Below are positions 25,391 to 33,957 of a stretch of 50,612 nucleotides of DNA, piece after piece. The stretch spans positions 1-50,612 of the forward strand of contig CALDGX010000243.1 in NCBI GenBank assembly GCA_937941715.1, written 5' to 3'. Both the position numbers and the translations under genes were made by a program. The first letter of the stretch is position 1. The number at the start of each line of letters is the position of its first letter. The notes under the pieces are model-generated. The model made no database searches and had not been told where the DNA came from. It saw nothing but the letters and a program-made list of their open reading frames with translations. Source of the stretch: an uncultured Chloracidobacterium sp. Lineage in GTDB: Bacteria; Acidobacteriota; Blastocatellia; Pyrinomonadales; Pyrinomonadaceae.

Positions 25391-25401
25391 TCTTATTGCA
25401 A
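25355..25401 (+). repeat. 3' end of the hydrolase gene, copy 1 of a diverged direct repeat
   Basis: Encodes K.V..LRKHLK, then the stop and TGATCTTATTGCAA. A diverged copy with mostly synonymous changes lies at 26374-26420, so the fic gene is bracketed by two versions of this end. Confidence 0.5.
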
Positions 25402-25425
25402 CTATATATCGGATAGGTGTAAAAT
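25396..25425 (+). promoter_or_regulatory. Promoter of the fic gene
   Basis: TTGCAA (25396-25401), an 18-nt spacer and TAAAAT (25420-25425). Transcription would begin around 25432, about 8 nt before the ATG, so the message may be almost leaderless; no Shine-Dalgarno sequence is visible. Confidence 0.55.
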
Positions 25426-25441
25426 CAACGCTATCCGATAT
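25406..25441. promoter_or_regulatory. Perfect inverted repeat over the fic promoter (probable operator)
   Basis: ATATCGGATAG (25406-25416) and CTATCCGATAT (25431-25441) are exact inverted copies separated by 14 nt. The -10 box lies between the arms and the right arm runs into the fic start codon (ATG 25440-25442). A protein bound here would block transcription. The Fic protein's own C-terminal winged-helix-like domain is the obvious candidate. Confidence 0.7.
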
Positions 25442-26351
25442 GACGCAAGATATCCGACAACGCATCGCAGAAAAGAAGGCCGTCCTGGCAAAACTCCGGC
25501 CACTGCCAAGAGCGGCGCTCGAACGTCTGCGTCAGGAACTGTCGGTCGAATGGACGTATAACTCAAATGCGATCGAGGGCAATACCGTTTCACTGCGTGA
25601 GACGCGGCTTGTCATCGAACAAGGTCTGACGATCAGCGGTAAAACACTTCGCGAGCATTTCGAGATCAACAATCACCAACGTGCTATCGCGTTCGTGGAG
25701 TCGATCGCGAAACGCAGAACTGCTATCACCGAAGCTGAACTGCTCGAGATCCATCGCCTCGTGCACGACAACATCGAAACCGAATTTGCCGGCCGTTATC
25801 GAACCGGCAGAGTCCGAATTCTAGGGGCGAACTTCGTTCCGCCGAATCATCTCAAGGTTCGTGATCTCGTTAGAGATCTGTTGAGCGAAACCGCGGGTAG
25901 TGAGGCAGATATCGTCACGCTAGCTGCACGATTTCATCACAGATTGGTTTGGATACATCCGTTCTATGACGGCAATGGACGCACCGCACGTCTGTTGATG
26001 AATCTGCTGCTGATGCGAAACGGACTTCCGCCGGCGATCATTCTCGTCAATGACCGAAAGAAATACTACCGTGCTCTCGACGCCGCTAATAACGGCAATC
26101 TTAAACCGTTCGAGCTTCTCGTCGCTCAAGCCATCGAACGCTCGCTGGATATCTATCTCGACGCTGCCGGACATAATGGGCCGGATGATTATGTACCGCT
26201 GTCGCAGCTCGCCGAAAAATTTCCATACTCGCAGGAATATCTTAGTCTATTGGCCAGACGCGGCCTCATCGACGCATACAAACGGTCGAGAAACTGGGTC
26301 GCGACCGAGCGTTCGGTGCTTGACTATATTGCAAGACAGACGAATCGATAA
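25440..26351 (+). CDS. Fic family protein with N-terminal inhibitory motif and C-terminal helix-turn-helix
   Basis: 303 residues. Fic enzymes transfer AMP or a related group to target hydroxyls. The active motif HPFYDGNGRTAR starts at H173 and is complete. The N-terminal SNAIEG (S42 to G47) matches the (S/T)xxxE(G/N) inhibitory helix of self-inhibited class II Fic proteins, so no separate antitoxin is needed. Residues ~240-300 look like a winged helix. Codon use and GC are lower than in neighbours. The gene has its own promoter and operator and is bracketed by two diverged copies of the upstream gene's 3' end, suggesting it arrived as a cassette. Confidence 0.93.
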   Translation: MTQDIRQRIAEKKAVLAKLRPLPRAALERLRQELSVEWTYNSNAIEGNTVSLRETRLVIEQGLTISGKTLREHFEINNHQRAIAFVESIAKRRTAITEAELLEIHRLVHDNIETEFAGRYRTGRVRILGANFVPPNHLKVRDLVRDLLSETAGSEADIVTLAARFHHRLVWIHPFYDGNGRTARLLMNLLLMRNGLPPAIILVNDRKKYYRALDAANNGNLKPFELLVAQAIERSLDIYLDAAGHNGPDDYVPLSQLAEKFPYSQEYLSLLARRGLIDAYKRSRNWVATERSVLDYIARQTNR

Positions 26352-26370
26352 GGCCGCACGGGTGAAGCGG

Positions 26371-26420
26371 ATCAAAACGGTCAAAATTCTACGAAAGCAC
26401 CTCAAATAGATCGCTTCAAA
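26371..26420 (+). pseudogene. Remnant resembling the hydrolase 3' end
   Basis: Read in the frame ending at TAG 26407-26409, this DNA gives K.V..LRKHLK and a stop, as in the hydrolase gene at 25355-25390. Many codons differ only at silent positions (CGG/CGA, AAA/AAG, TTG/CTC, CTG/CTA). Similarity continues past the stop (GATC.T..T..AAA). Upstream of ~26371 it is lost. It looks like a displaced 3' end, not a complete gene. Confidence 0.45.
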
Positions 26421-26493
26421 AGAAAAACCCCTGAACAACCTGAGATGTTCCGGCTTTCATCCAAACAGTGCTAAAATCTTGTCACGTTTTTGA

Positions 26494-27456
26494 ATGAGTC
26501 CGATCGCCGAAAAGCACAAAAATACGGTCACCGAAGCGATTGAGCACCTGATATCGCGCGCCGATAACGCACGCGGGCTGACCGGGGCCGACATCGCGTC
26601 GCGTGTCGAGGCGGCGGTCGAAAAATACCTTTTGCGTGACACGCCCAACGCGGCTCATACCGACATTGAGGAGTTTGTCCACGACATACGCGCCGACGAC
26701 CTGTGTCTGATAGTCGCGTGCGAACGCGGTGACGAAAAGGCGTGGGAAGACCTGGTGGCCAATTTTGACTCGACTGTAAAGTCGGCGGCCCGCAAGATAT
26801 CGTCAAACAGCGAGGACGCCGAGGATCTCGCAAGTTCGATCTGGGCCGAGCTTTACGGCCTGAGGGTCGATGCCGACGGCAACAAAAAGAGCAAGCTGGC
26901 ATATTACTCAGGCCGCGGTTCGCTGGCGGGGTGGCTGCGGGCGGTGGTCTCGCAGTTGGCGGTCGATGAGTTTCGCAAACAGTCAAAGTTTGTCCAGATC
27001 GAAGAGGACCGCGAGTTTGAGAACCTGGCAAATGAGGCCGCGGGCAGCGACCACGATCATTTTGCCACGCACGGCGCAAACCCCGAGGTCCTGTTCAGCG
27101 ACGGCCAGACTGCGGCAGATGTTTCGGCGGCGTTGACGGCCGCGATCGCGGCGCTCGAAGCCGAGGACCGCCTGATCCTGAAAATGTACTATTTTGACAG
27201 TCTGAAACTTAAGGACATCGCGGCGACCTTCGGGTACCACGAGGCGACCGCCAGCCGAAAGCTGACCCGCGTTCAGGCCGATATCCGTAAGGGCGTCGAA
27301 CGCGAACTGCGGTCAAAGCACGGTTGGACCGACGGCGAGGTCAAGCGGCACCTGAGCGAAACCGCCGCCAGTCTTGGGCTAAACCTCGAAACGATGTTCG
27401 CCGTTCTGCTGGTTTTGGCGTTCGTGCAAGATATTTGGACGGGAGGCGTTCTATAG
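26494..27456 (+). CDS. RNA polymerase sigma-70 family factor (extracytoplasmic-function type) with extensions
   Basis: 320 residues. Region 2 lies at about 70-130 (VACERGDEKAWEDLV to ASSIWAELYG) and region 4 at about 215-270, with helix-turn-helix LKDIAATFGYHEATASRKL. An extra ~70-residue N-terminus precedes region 2. The last ~25 residues are hydrophobic (MFAVLLVLAFVQDIW) and could touch the membrane. The N-terminal extension and WLR.VVSQLAVDEFRK motif recall the myxobacterial-type ECF group. A TAAAAT box at 26472-26477 lies just upstream. The zinc-finger anti-sigma gene follows after 141 bp. Confidence 0.87.
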   Translation: MSPIAEKHKNTVTEAIEHLISRADNARGLTGADIASRVEAAVEKYLLRDTPNAAHTDIEEFVHDIRADDLCLIVACERGDEKAWEDLVANFDSTVKSAARKISSNSEDAEDLASSIWAELYGLRVDADGNKKSKLAYYSGRGSLAGWLRAVVSQLAVDEFRKQSKFVQIEEDREFENLANEAAGSDHDHFATHGANPEVLFSDGQTAADVSAALTAAIAALEAEDRLILKMYYFDSLKLKDIAATFGYHEATASRKLTRVQADIRKGVERELRSKHGWTDGEVKRHLSETAASLGLNLETMFAVLLVLAFVQDIWTGGVL

Positions 27457-27555
27457 TTGGGTTACGAAAACCTCACCACGGGGGCATCGGGGTTTCGGGC
27501 GAGACGGACACGGATTTGCAGGATGTCAGTCATGAACATTAAAACAGGTCGGTTC

Positions 27556-27594
27556 GTCTCTGCGATCTCTGTGGCCCCGGTGGTGAAAAAATAT
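27556..27594 (+). repeat. Simple repeat phrase upstream of the anti-sigma gene
   Basis: CTCTGCGAT, CTCTGTGGC and CCGGTGGTG form degenerate 9-10 nt units ending in AAAAAATATTAG, just before the ATG. It belongs with the decamer at 30701-30730. Confidence 0.4.
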
Positions 27595-27597
27595 TAG

Positions 27598-28710
27598 ATG
27601 GAACTTGAATTCGACAAAGAAATAGACGCGATCCTGCGAAAAGCGCGGAGCGGTAAGGGTGTGGCCGGGACGGCCGCGGCCTCGCCGCACCTCGACGCGG
27701 ACACGATCGCGGCATTTGTCGAAAACGCTCTGCCGCCGCGGTCAAAGATGCTCTATATGGAGCACATCGCTGATTGCGACCGCTGCCGGCGAGTGCTGTC
27801 GCAGACTGTGCTCTTGAACAGCGGGGCCGGCAACGAATCGGCCGAGGCCGAGACGCAGCCGGACATGACGCCTGCGGCGATCATTCCCTGGTACAAACGG
27901 CTGTTTGCGACCCCGGCACTGGCGGCCGCGATGGGTGCGGTGATACTCGCTTTCTCGGGAATACTCGGTTACGTCGTGCTCCAGGAGCGATCACGGCCGA
28001 ATGCGGAAATTTCGCGGGCGACCGAGCCCGGGCCGGTTCAGGGCGGGCCGTTCTATGGCGGCGAGGCAGATCACCCGACGGCGAACAAGCCGTCATCGGC
28101 CGTTGCCGCTAATTCCGCCGCGATGCCGCCGATGAGTTCGGCCGCAAACACCGCAGCGAACGCGGCAAGCACGGCGAACCGGGCAGACGTATCGTCATTG
28201 AGTGCGGCAAACACGCGAGCCGAGTCCGAGCCCAAACCCGAAACTTACTCGGACGAAAGGCGAACGGCGGCCGCCGCGCCGCCTCCGGCTCCGACCGGCG
28301 GTGTGCCGGCAACGGCATCGGGCGACGCCAAGAGTGACGACGGCAATCTGAAAGCAAAAGAAGAGGACGCGATCATCGCATCAAAGCCGGCTGACGACCG
28401 CATGGTGCGTGATATGCCGCCGGCGGCGAAAAAGAGCGGTCCGGTACGTTCGGGGCCGTCAAACGCTCAGGTCCAGATGCAGACGCAGAATGTGATCACC
28501 GAAAACTCGCTGCGTACGGTCAACGGCAAATCATTCGACCGCCGCGGCGGTATCTGGTACGACCTGGCCTACAAGGGACAATCGGCCAAAAAGGTCAGCC
28601 GAGGTTCAAGCGAGTACAAGGACCTCGACGGCGGGCTCCGGAATATCGCCGAAACGCTCGACGGCACCGTTGTCGTGATGTGGAAAGAAAAGGCGTACCG
28701 CATACAATGA
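27598..28710 (+). CDS. Membrane anti-sigma factor with zinc-finger domain
   Basis: 370 residues. The N-terminal cytoplasmic part has a HxxxCxxC zinc-binding anti-sigma motif (HIADCDRC, about residues 57-64), preceded by LDADTIAAFVENALP as in zf-HC2 domains. One membrane helix lies at about 103-125. The exported part has a long Ala/Ser/Pro-rich low-complexity stretch (about 135-290). A conserved-looking C-terminal block (about 300-370) contains GKSFDRRGGIWYDLAYKGQ. It probably holds the sigma factor encoded upstream and senses something outside the inner membrane. The ATG is preceded by a simple repeat instead of a clear ribosome site. Confidence 0.85.
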   Translation: MELEFDKEIDAILRKARSGKGVAGTAAASPHLDADTIAAFVENALPPRSKMLYMEHIADCDRCRRVLSQTVLLNSGAGNESAEAETQPDMTPAAIIPWYKRLFATPALAAAMGAVILAFSGILGYVVLQERSRPNAEISRATEPGPVQGGPFYGGEADHPTANKPSSAVAANSAAMPPMSSAANTAANAASTANRADVSSLSAANTRAESEPKPETYSDERRTAAAAPPPAPTGGVPATASGDAKSDDGNLKAKEEDAIIASKPADDRMVRDMPPAAKKSGPVRSGPSNAQVQMQTQNVITENSLRTVNGKSFDRRGGIWYDLAYKGQSAKKVSRGSSEYKDLDGGLRNIAETLDGTVVVMWKEKAYRIQ

Positions 28711-28750
28711 TCCTTCGGTCCTGCGGGCCGTAAGAGTTAAAATAGAACGC

Positions 28751-30646
28751 ATGAGAGTAGCAGCAATACTTTTGTGCGTTCTTTGCATTTTGACCGCTTC
28801 GGCGGCCGCCCAGCCGGCGTGGCAGGCGCTGCTCGATTCGAAGGTCAGGTTTTACCAGACGACGGATCTCGGCATCGTGATCGCCGGTACCGAGCGGAGC
28901 TTGTACGCCATCGACGGGGCGACCGGCGAACGCCTTTGGCGCAGGCCGACGGGCAAGATCGGCGAAACGGCGGTCACGGCCGTTCCTGATACCGACGTCA
29001 TCCTGTTCACGCAGGACGTCGGCAGCAAGTCGCGGCTCGAGGCGGTCGATATGGTCTCAGGTTCGCGGCTTTGGCTCAGCGAAAAGGTCAAGGGCGACGT
29101 AATGCAGCTCGCGGTCGACCCCGAAAATGACCTGATCGCGGTCGTGATGGTCAAGGACGCCCGCGGCGATGCCGGTTCGAGTATAAAGCGAAAGCCGGTC
29201 GTGCACGTGATGCAGCTCTCGACTGGCGACGAACTCTGGAAACGCGACCTCGAAGATTCTATCGAAATGATGCCGGCGAGGTTTGGCGACGGGCTCGGCG
29301 AGATCGCCTTTACGCTCGACAATTATCGTGCGCCGCTGATGCTCGACGGCCGGCTCTACCTCCTTTACGACGGTGCGACATCGTACGACGCCCGGACGGG
29401 CAAGGAAAAAGAACGCGAAAAATTTAAGGTCAATGAGGACGGACTCGCCCTGACCGAGGCCGATCCGGTCGTTGACGACAGCCACGTTTACGTATCGGGG
29501 CGCGGACGCGTGCGGGCGGTCAACCGCCGGACCGGCGATATCGATTGGAAGGCCGACGATCTCGGGATAAGTGTCGAGATGGCACAGGTCGGCAGCGTGC
29601 TTTACGTCCGGACCGGCGGCCAGTTCACGCGGCTCTCGGACGGTGAGATACAGGAAAAAGGGCCGTTCGGCGTGTCGGCGATCGATACCCGGAGCGGCAA
29701 GACGCTCTGGCGTTACAAGGGTGCGGACAAAGGGTTGACCAACTTCGTCTTCGCCGACGCCGGAACGATCCTGATCGCGGACAAGGACGACCTCATCACG
29801 CTCGACGCCCGGACCGGCAAGGAGCGGTCAAAACGCGGGCACAAGGTCGAAAAGGCGCAATTCGTGCTCGTCAACGAAAGCGGCCAGGCCGTGGTCGGCG
29901 GCCGCAGCGAGATCGCGGCTTTTCGCGTCGGTGAAAAAAAGGGCCAGGAATTTTGGCGTGTCCGGCACAAGGCGCCGGGCCGCGGCGTGCTAAAGATCGT
30001 CGCCGGTGTCGCACTGAGAGCGGCTGCGATCTATTTTCGCTACGGCGGCCTCGCGACGTCGGCGATCGGGCTCGCCCGCAGCGGCCTGAGTTTTGCGGCG
30101 GCGGTCAACTCGTTTCGCGTGTCGGGGCTGAAGACGCGTTTCGGTTCGTTTGACCTCTCGACCCTGGCCGGCAACTCGATCCGCAATTACGTGACGCGGC
30201 GGATCTATGCATACGGCTCGCTCGGGCGCACTCCGGGGCTGTTAAGCCGGATCTCGGGCCTGCAGGTGACGCTGCCCAATGCGACCGACATCCGCGGCCA
30301 GATCATCGGGCGGGCGATCGACCGCGTGACGCCGTCGCGGGCCGACGTACAGGAGAGCATCTTTGACCGCGTCGATCCGATCCGGCAAATGGAGCGGCTG
30401 TCTGACTTTTTGCTTCGCCGCAAGCGCCTGGCCGAGCTGCGTTCGAACCATATGTATTTTTACACCGACCTGCCCAAACCGTACGACCGCAAAGGCCTCG
30501 TCGGCGTAAATATCCACAACGGCCGCGATTCGCGCTACGCACTGGTTTCTGATCCCGATCCGCAGTTCGTGACCGACGAAACGAGTGGTTTGCTTTATTC
30601 AGCGGATGGCAGCAAATTGCAGGCGTTCGGTATTCTCAGCCGTTAG
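28751..30646 (+). CDS. Secreted PQQ-type beta-propeller protein with helical insertion
   Basis: 631 residues. Signal peptide 1-20 (ending SAAAQP). Several PQQ-like repeats follow with the pattern (L/V).A(I/V)D..(S/T)G...W, for example YAIDGATGERLW, VSAIDTRSGKTLW and LITLDARTGKE. After about residue 420 the propeller gives way to a ~140-residue Ala/Arg-rich helical region (GVALRAAAIYFRYGG to LAELRSN). A final blade-like stretch near the end (GLVGVNIHNGRDSRYAL) may close the ring. Such repeats often bind proteins rather than PQQ. It lies 40 bp after the anti-sigma gene, so it may be part of that signalling unit. Confidence 0.85.
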   Translation: MRVAAILLCVLCILTASAAAQPAWQALLDSKVRFYQTTDLGIVIAGTERSLYAIDGATGERLWRRPTGKIGETAVTAVPDTDVILFTQDVGSKSRLEAVDMVSGSRLWLSEKVKGDVMQLAVDPENDLIAVVMVKDARGDAGSSIKRKPVVHVMQLSTGDELWKRDLEDSIEMMPARFGDGLGEIAFTLDNYRAPLMLDGRLYLLYDGATSYDARTGKEKEREKFKVNEDGLALTEADPVVDDSHVYVSGRGRVRAVNRRTGDIDWKADDLGISVEMAQVGSVLYVRTGGQFTRLSDGEIQEKGPFGVSAIDTRSGKTLWRYKGADKGLTNFVFADAGTILIADKDDLITLDARTGKERSKRGHKVEKAQFVLVNESGQAVVGGRSEIAAFRVGEKKGQEFWRVRHKAPGRGVLKIVAGVALRAAAIYFRYGGLATSAIGLARSGLSFAAAVNSFRVSGLKTRFGSFDLSTLAGNSIRNYVTRRIYAYGSLGRTPGLLSRISGLQVTLPNATDIRGQIIGRAIDRVTPSRADVQESIFDRVDPIRQMERLSDFLLRRKRLAELRSNHMYFYTDLPKPYDRKGLVGVNIHNGRDSRYALVSDPDPQFVTDETSGLLYSADGSKLQAFGILSR

Positions 30647-30700
30647 GAAACTGACCGCAAATGAGCACTGACAAAGACGGATACCGCGATATTCAATTAT

Positions 30701-30730
30701 CTGTGCCAATCCGTGTTAATCTGTGGTTAA
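30701..30730 (+). repeat. Three direct decamers
   Basis: CTGTGCCAAT, CCGTGTTAAT and CTGTGGTTAA are consecutive 10-nt units in the 108-bp gap before the M28 peptidase gene. The pattern is period 10 with core (C)YGTG..(T)AA. Confidence 0.65.
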
Positions 30731-30754
30731 TATCACTTTTCTGAAATTTGAATT

Positions 30755-32107
30755 ATGAGATTCCGAATATTTGCAATCGCTTTACTTTGTGTAGGTGTGT
30801 CTGCCGCCGCCGGTGCCCAAACGCCGGTCAAGCCCGATCCCGAGATCGCTAAAATGATCAAAGAGGTCTCGGCTAAGAATATCGAGGCGACGATCCGCAA
30901 GCTCGTGTCTTTCGGCACGCGCAACACTCTGAGTGAGCAGGACAACCCGACACGCGGCATCGGTGCGGCACGCGACTGGATCTATCAGGAATTTATCAAG
31001 ATAAGCAAGGATTGCGGCGGCTGCCTCGATGTGCAGAAAGAGGCGTTCGTCCAGCCAAAGGCGAACCGCATCCCCGAACCGACGACGCTGACCAACGTTT
31101 TCGCGATACTCAACGGCAAGACCGACGCCAAGCGGTACTACGTCGTCTCGGGCCATTACGATTCGATGTGTTCGAGCCCGACCGATGCCAAGTGTGACGC
31201 TCCGGGTGCGAACGACGACGCCTCAGGCACGGCGGTTTCGATCGAGCTGGCCCGTGTGATGTCAAAACGCAGCTTTGACGCGACGATCGTGTTTATGGCC
31301 GTCCCGGGTGAAGAGCAGGGCCTGCTCGGTGCCGCCAATTTTGCGGAACAGGCGAAGGTTAACAAGATGAATATCGAAGCGATGTTCACCAATGACATCG
31401 TCGGCGGCGTGACCACTCAAAAGGGTTCGATCAACCGCAACAAGGTCCGCGTCTTTAGCGAGGGCGTGCCTTCGAATGAGACTGAGCAGCAGGCGAACAC
31501 GCGCCGCAGCGTCGGCGGCGAAAATGATTCGGCGTCGCGGCAGCTGGCGCGTTTTATCAAGGAGCAATCGGCCCGTTATCTCAAGAATTTTGGCGTGATG
31601 ATGATCTATCGGCGTGACCGATACGGCCGCGGCGGCGACCATATTCCGTTCGTCGAACGCGGATTTACGGCCGTCCGCATTACCGAATCCGACGAGGACT
31701 ATACGCATCAGCACCAGAACGTCCGTACCGAGAACGGCGTCTTTTACGGCGACACGCCTGAGTTTGTTGACTTTGAATACACGGCCAACGTCGCCCGCGT
31801 CAACCTCATTGCCCTCGCGAGCCTTGCCAACGCGCCCGCCAAACCCGTCAACGTCGGCATAGTCACCAGCAAGCTGACCAACGACACCGAGCTCAAATGG
31901 GACGCCAACACCGACGCCGACATCGCCGGTTACGAGGTCGTCTGGCGCGATACCACGGCGGCAGAATGGACAAATGCGAAATTTGTCGGCAATGTGCTCA
32001 CCTACACCGCAAAGGGAATGTCGAAGGACAACTATTTCTTCGGCGTCCGTGCGGTCGATAAGGCGGGAAACAAAAGCCCGGTGGTTTACCCGCGTCCGAT
32101 GAGGTAA
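30755..32107 (+). CDS. Secreted M28 family metallopeptidase with fibronectin type III-like tail
   Basis: 450 residues with a signal peptide (1-22, ending GAQT). The peptidase domain has the M28 di-zinc ligands: H134 in SGHYDS, D154 in NDDASG, the catalytic E186-E187 in GEEQG, D in NDIVGG and H in the HQHQN stretch. M28 enzymes are aminopeptidases or carboxypeptidases. Residues ~365-450 form a fibronectin type III-like module (LKWDANTDADIAGYEVVWRD). It likely works in the periplasm or outside the cell on peptides. Cys residues (CGGC, CSS, CD) could form disulfides. Confidence 0.93.
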   Translation: MRFRIFAIALLCVGVSAAAGAQTPVKPDPEIAKMIKEVSAKNIEATIRKLVSFGTRNTLSEQDNPTRGIGAARDWIYQEFIKISKDCGGCLDVQKEAFVQPKANRIPEPTTLTNVFAILNGKTDAKRYYVVSGHYDSMCSSPTDAKCDAPGANDDASGTAVSIELARVMSKRSFDATIVFMAVPGEEQGLLGAANFAEQAKVNKMNIEAMFTNDIVGGVTTQKGSINRNKVRVFSEGVPSNETEQQANTRRSVGGENDSASRQLARFIKEQSARYLKNFGVMMIYRRDRYGRGGDHIPFVERGFTAVRITESDEDYTHQHQNVRTENGVFYGDTPEFVDFEYTANVARVNLIALASLANAPAKPVNVGIVTSKLTNDTELKWDANTDADIAGYEVVWRDTTAAEWTNAKFVGNVLTYTAKGMSKDNYFFGVRAVDKAGNKSPVVYPRPMR

Positions 32108-32139
32108 AAGGCAAAAGGATCGTGTTACAAGTTGATATC

Positions 32140-32171
32140 TGACGCAACCTTTGTAGTTCGCGTTAGCGTCA
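32140..32171 (+). terminator. Inverted repeat after the M28 peptidase gene
   Basis: TGACGCAAC (32140-32148) and GTTAGCGTCA (32162-32171) form a 9-bp stem with one bulged A. The downstream AAATTGTGTTATAAA is not a clean T-run, so this could be a weak terminator or an operator for the nuclease operon that follows. Confidence 0.35.
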
Positions 32172-32241
32172 AATTGTGTTATAAATGCAAGTTACGTTAT
32201 AGAGAGCCGATCCCGCCCGGTGTAATAACTAGGAATAATTA

Positions 32242-33957
32242 ATGAAGAAGTATTTTTTGGGTTTAATCGTATTATCACTGGCCGCGGCCGGATTCTTGGG
32301 TTCGAACACGACGACCGCCGGATCGGTCGAACTGACGCCGCAGTCGCCGCTTTTGCCGTCGCCGAATATCGTCATCAGCCAGATCCAACCGGGCACGACG
32401 GCCTTGCCGAATGACGAATTTATCGAGCTCCATAATATCGGAGCGGCGCCCGTGGACCTCAATGGCTACACGCTGGTCTATCGCTCGGCGGCGGGTGTGA
32501 ACGACGTCGGCCCGATGGCCTCGTGGAACCAGTCGACCATCATCCTGCCGGGACAGTATTATCTTGTCGCCTCGACGTCGTACACCGGTACGGCAACGCC
32601 GGACCTGACCTACAACCCGACGACGTGCTCATGCTCACTGTCGGCAACGGCGGGCGGCATGGCGATCCGCAGCGGCCCGGTCAACACCGGCACCGTTATC
32701 GACGCGGTCGGCTGGGGAGCAGCGTCAAACATATTTTTTGAAGGGACGCGCGTTGCCGCACCGGGCAGCGGCAACAGCCAGGCGAGGCTCAATCAGGGCT
32801 GTCAGGATACCGACAATAACCTCAACGATTTTGCCGTTCAGATATTTTCGGCCCGCAATACGGCGACCCCGCTCTTTGCCTGCAGCGGCGGCGGCACGAC
32901 GCTGTTTGCCGCAATGACGGCAAATCCCGCAACGGTCATTCCGGGCGGATCGACGCTGCTCGCGGTCACCGTGATACCGGCGACGACACCTCCGAGTACG
33001 GGCATCACGGTCGTCGGCGACCTGACGCAGATCGGCGGCTCGGCAACACAAACATTTTTTGACGACGGTACCAACGGTGACGAAACGGCCGGCGACAACG
33101 TCTTTTCGATATTTGCTCCGATCCCGGCCAACGCGACCGGCGGCGTCAAGGTGGTTACCGCGACCGCGGCGGACGCTCAGGCACGCACCGTACCGCTGAC
33201 CCAAAATATCACCGTCAGCGCGCCGCTGCCGGACGAAGATCCGCTCATTTTAGGCAATCCGAGCAACGCGACCGCCAATATCGCCAATGAGACCAACTAT
33301 CTGATGCAGAAGCCGCAGTATTCGCTCTCGTATCATCGCACTAACGGTCGCCCTAATTGGGTCGCGTGGCGGCTCGACAGTTCGTGGATCGGCGGAGCAC
33401 CGCGGCAGGACGATTACCGTGCCGACCCGGCCCTGCCGGCAGGCTGGTATCAGGTCCAGGACAGTGATTACTCTGGTTCGGGCTATGACCGCGGCCATAT
33501 GTGCCCGTCGGGCGACCGCACACGGTCGATCCCGGACAACTCGGCGACGTTTCTGATGACCAATTTCGTTCCCCAGCTTGCCGCCAATAATCAGGGCCCG
33601 TGGAATGATTTCGAGAACTATTGCAGAACGCTGGCCACTCAGGGCAACGAGATCTACATCATAACCGGGCCCAACGGGACGATCGGTACGATCGCCGCCG
33701 GCCGTGTCGCTGTTCCGTCCGTGACGTGGAAAGTGGTGCTGGTGCTGCCGAATGGGACCAACGACCTGTCGCGTGTGACGCGTGCGACGCGCGCATTCGG
33801 CATCATCGTGCCGAATCAGCCGCCGATCACCAGCAACGCATGGCGCACCTATCGTGTGACGGTCGATCAGGTCGAAAATCTGACGGGATACAACTTCTTT
33901 TCAAATATCCCGAAGATCACGCAGGAGCTCATTGAACGTAAACGAGACAAGCAGTAA
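32242..33957 (+). CDS. Secreted DNA/RNA non-specific endonuclease with lamin-tail domain
   Basis: 571 residues. Signal peptide at the N-terminus, then a lamin-tail-like beta domain (about 40-195, with IVISQIQPG, EFIELHNIG, VDLNGYTL). A further Ig-like stretch (about 220-330) leads to a C-terminal NUC1 nuclease (about 345-565). The catalytic motif DRGH places the His at 419, followed by MTNFVPQ with the metal-binding Asn and a Glu in NDFENY. Such enzymes cut single- and double-stranded DNA and RNA. The stop overlaps the next start by one base (TAATG), so it forms a two-gene operon with the exonuclease-type protein downstream. Confidence 0.93.
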   Translation: MKKYFLGLIVLSLAAAGFLGSNTTTAGSVELTPQSPLLPSPNIVISQIQPGTTALPNDEFIELHNIGAAPVDLNGYTLVYRSAAGVNDVGPMASWNQSTIILPGQYYLVASTSYTGTATPDLTYNPTTCSCSLSATAGGMAIRSGPVNTGTVIDAVGWGAASNIFFEGTRVAAPGSGNSQARLNQGCQDTDNNLNDFAVQIFSARNTATPLFACSGGGTTLFAAMTANPATVIPGGSTLLAVTVIPATTPPSTGITVVGDLTQIGGSATQTFFDDGTNGDETAGDNVFSIFAPIPANATGGVKVVTATAADAQARTVPLTQNITVSAPLPDEDPLILGNPSNATANIANETNYLMQKPQYSLSYHRTNGRPNWVAWRLDSSWIGGAPRQDDYRADPALPAGWYQVQDSDYSGSGYDRGHMCPSGDRTRSIPDNSATFLMTNFVPQLAANNQGPWNDFENYCRTLATQGNEIYIITGPNGTIGTIAAGRVAVPSVTWKVVLVLPNGTNDLSRVTRATRAFGIIVPNQPPITSNAWRTYRVTVDQVENLTGYNFFSNIPKITQELIERKRDKQ

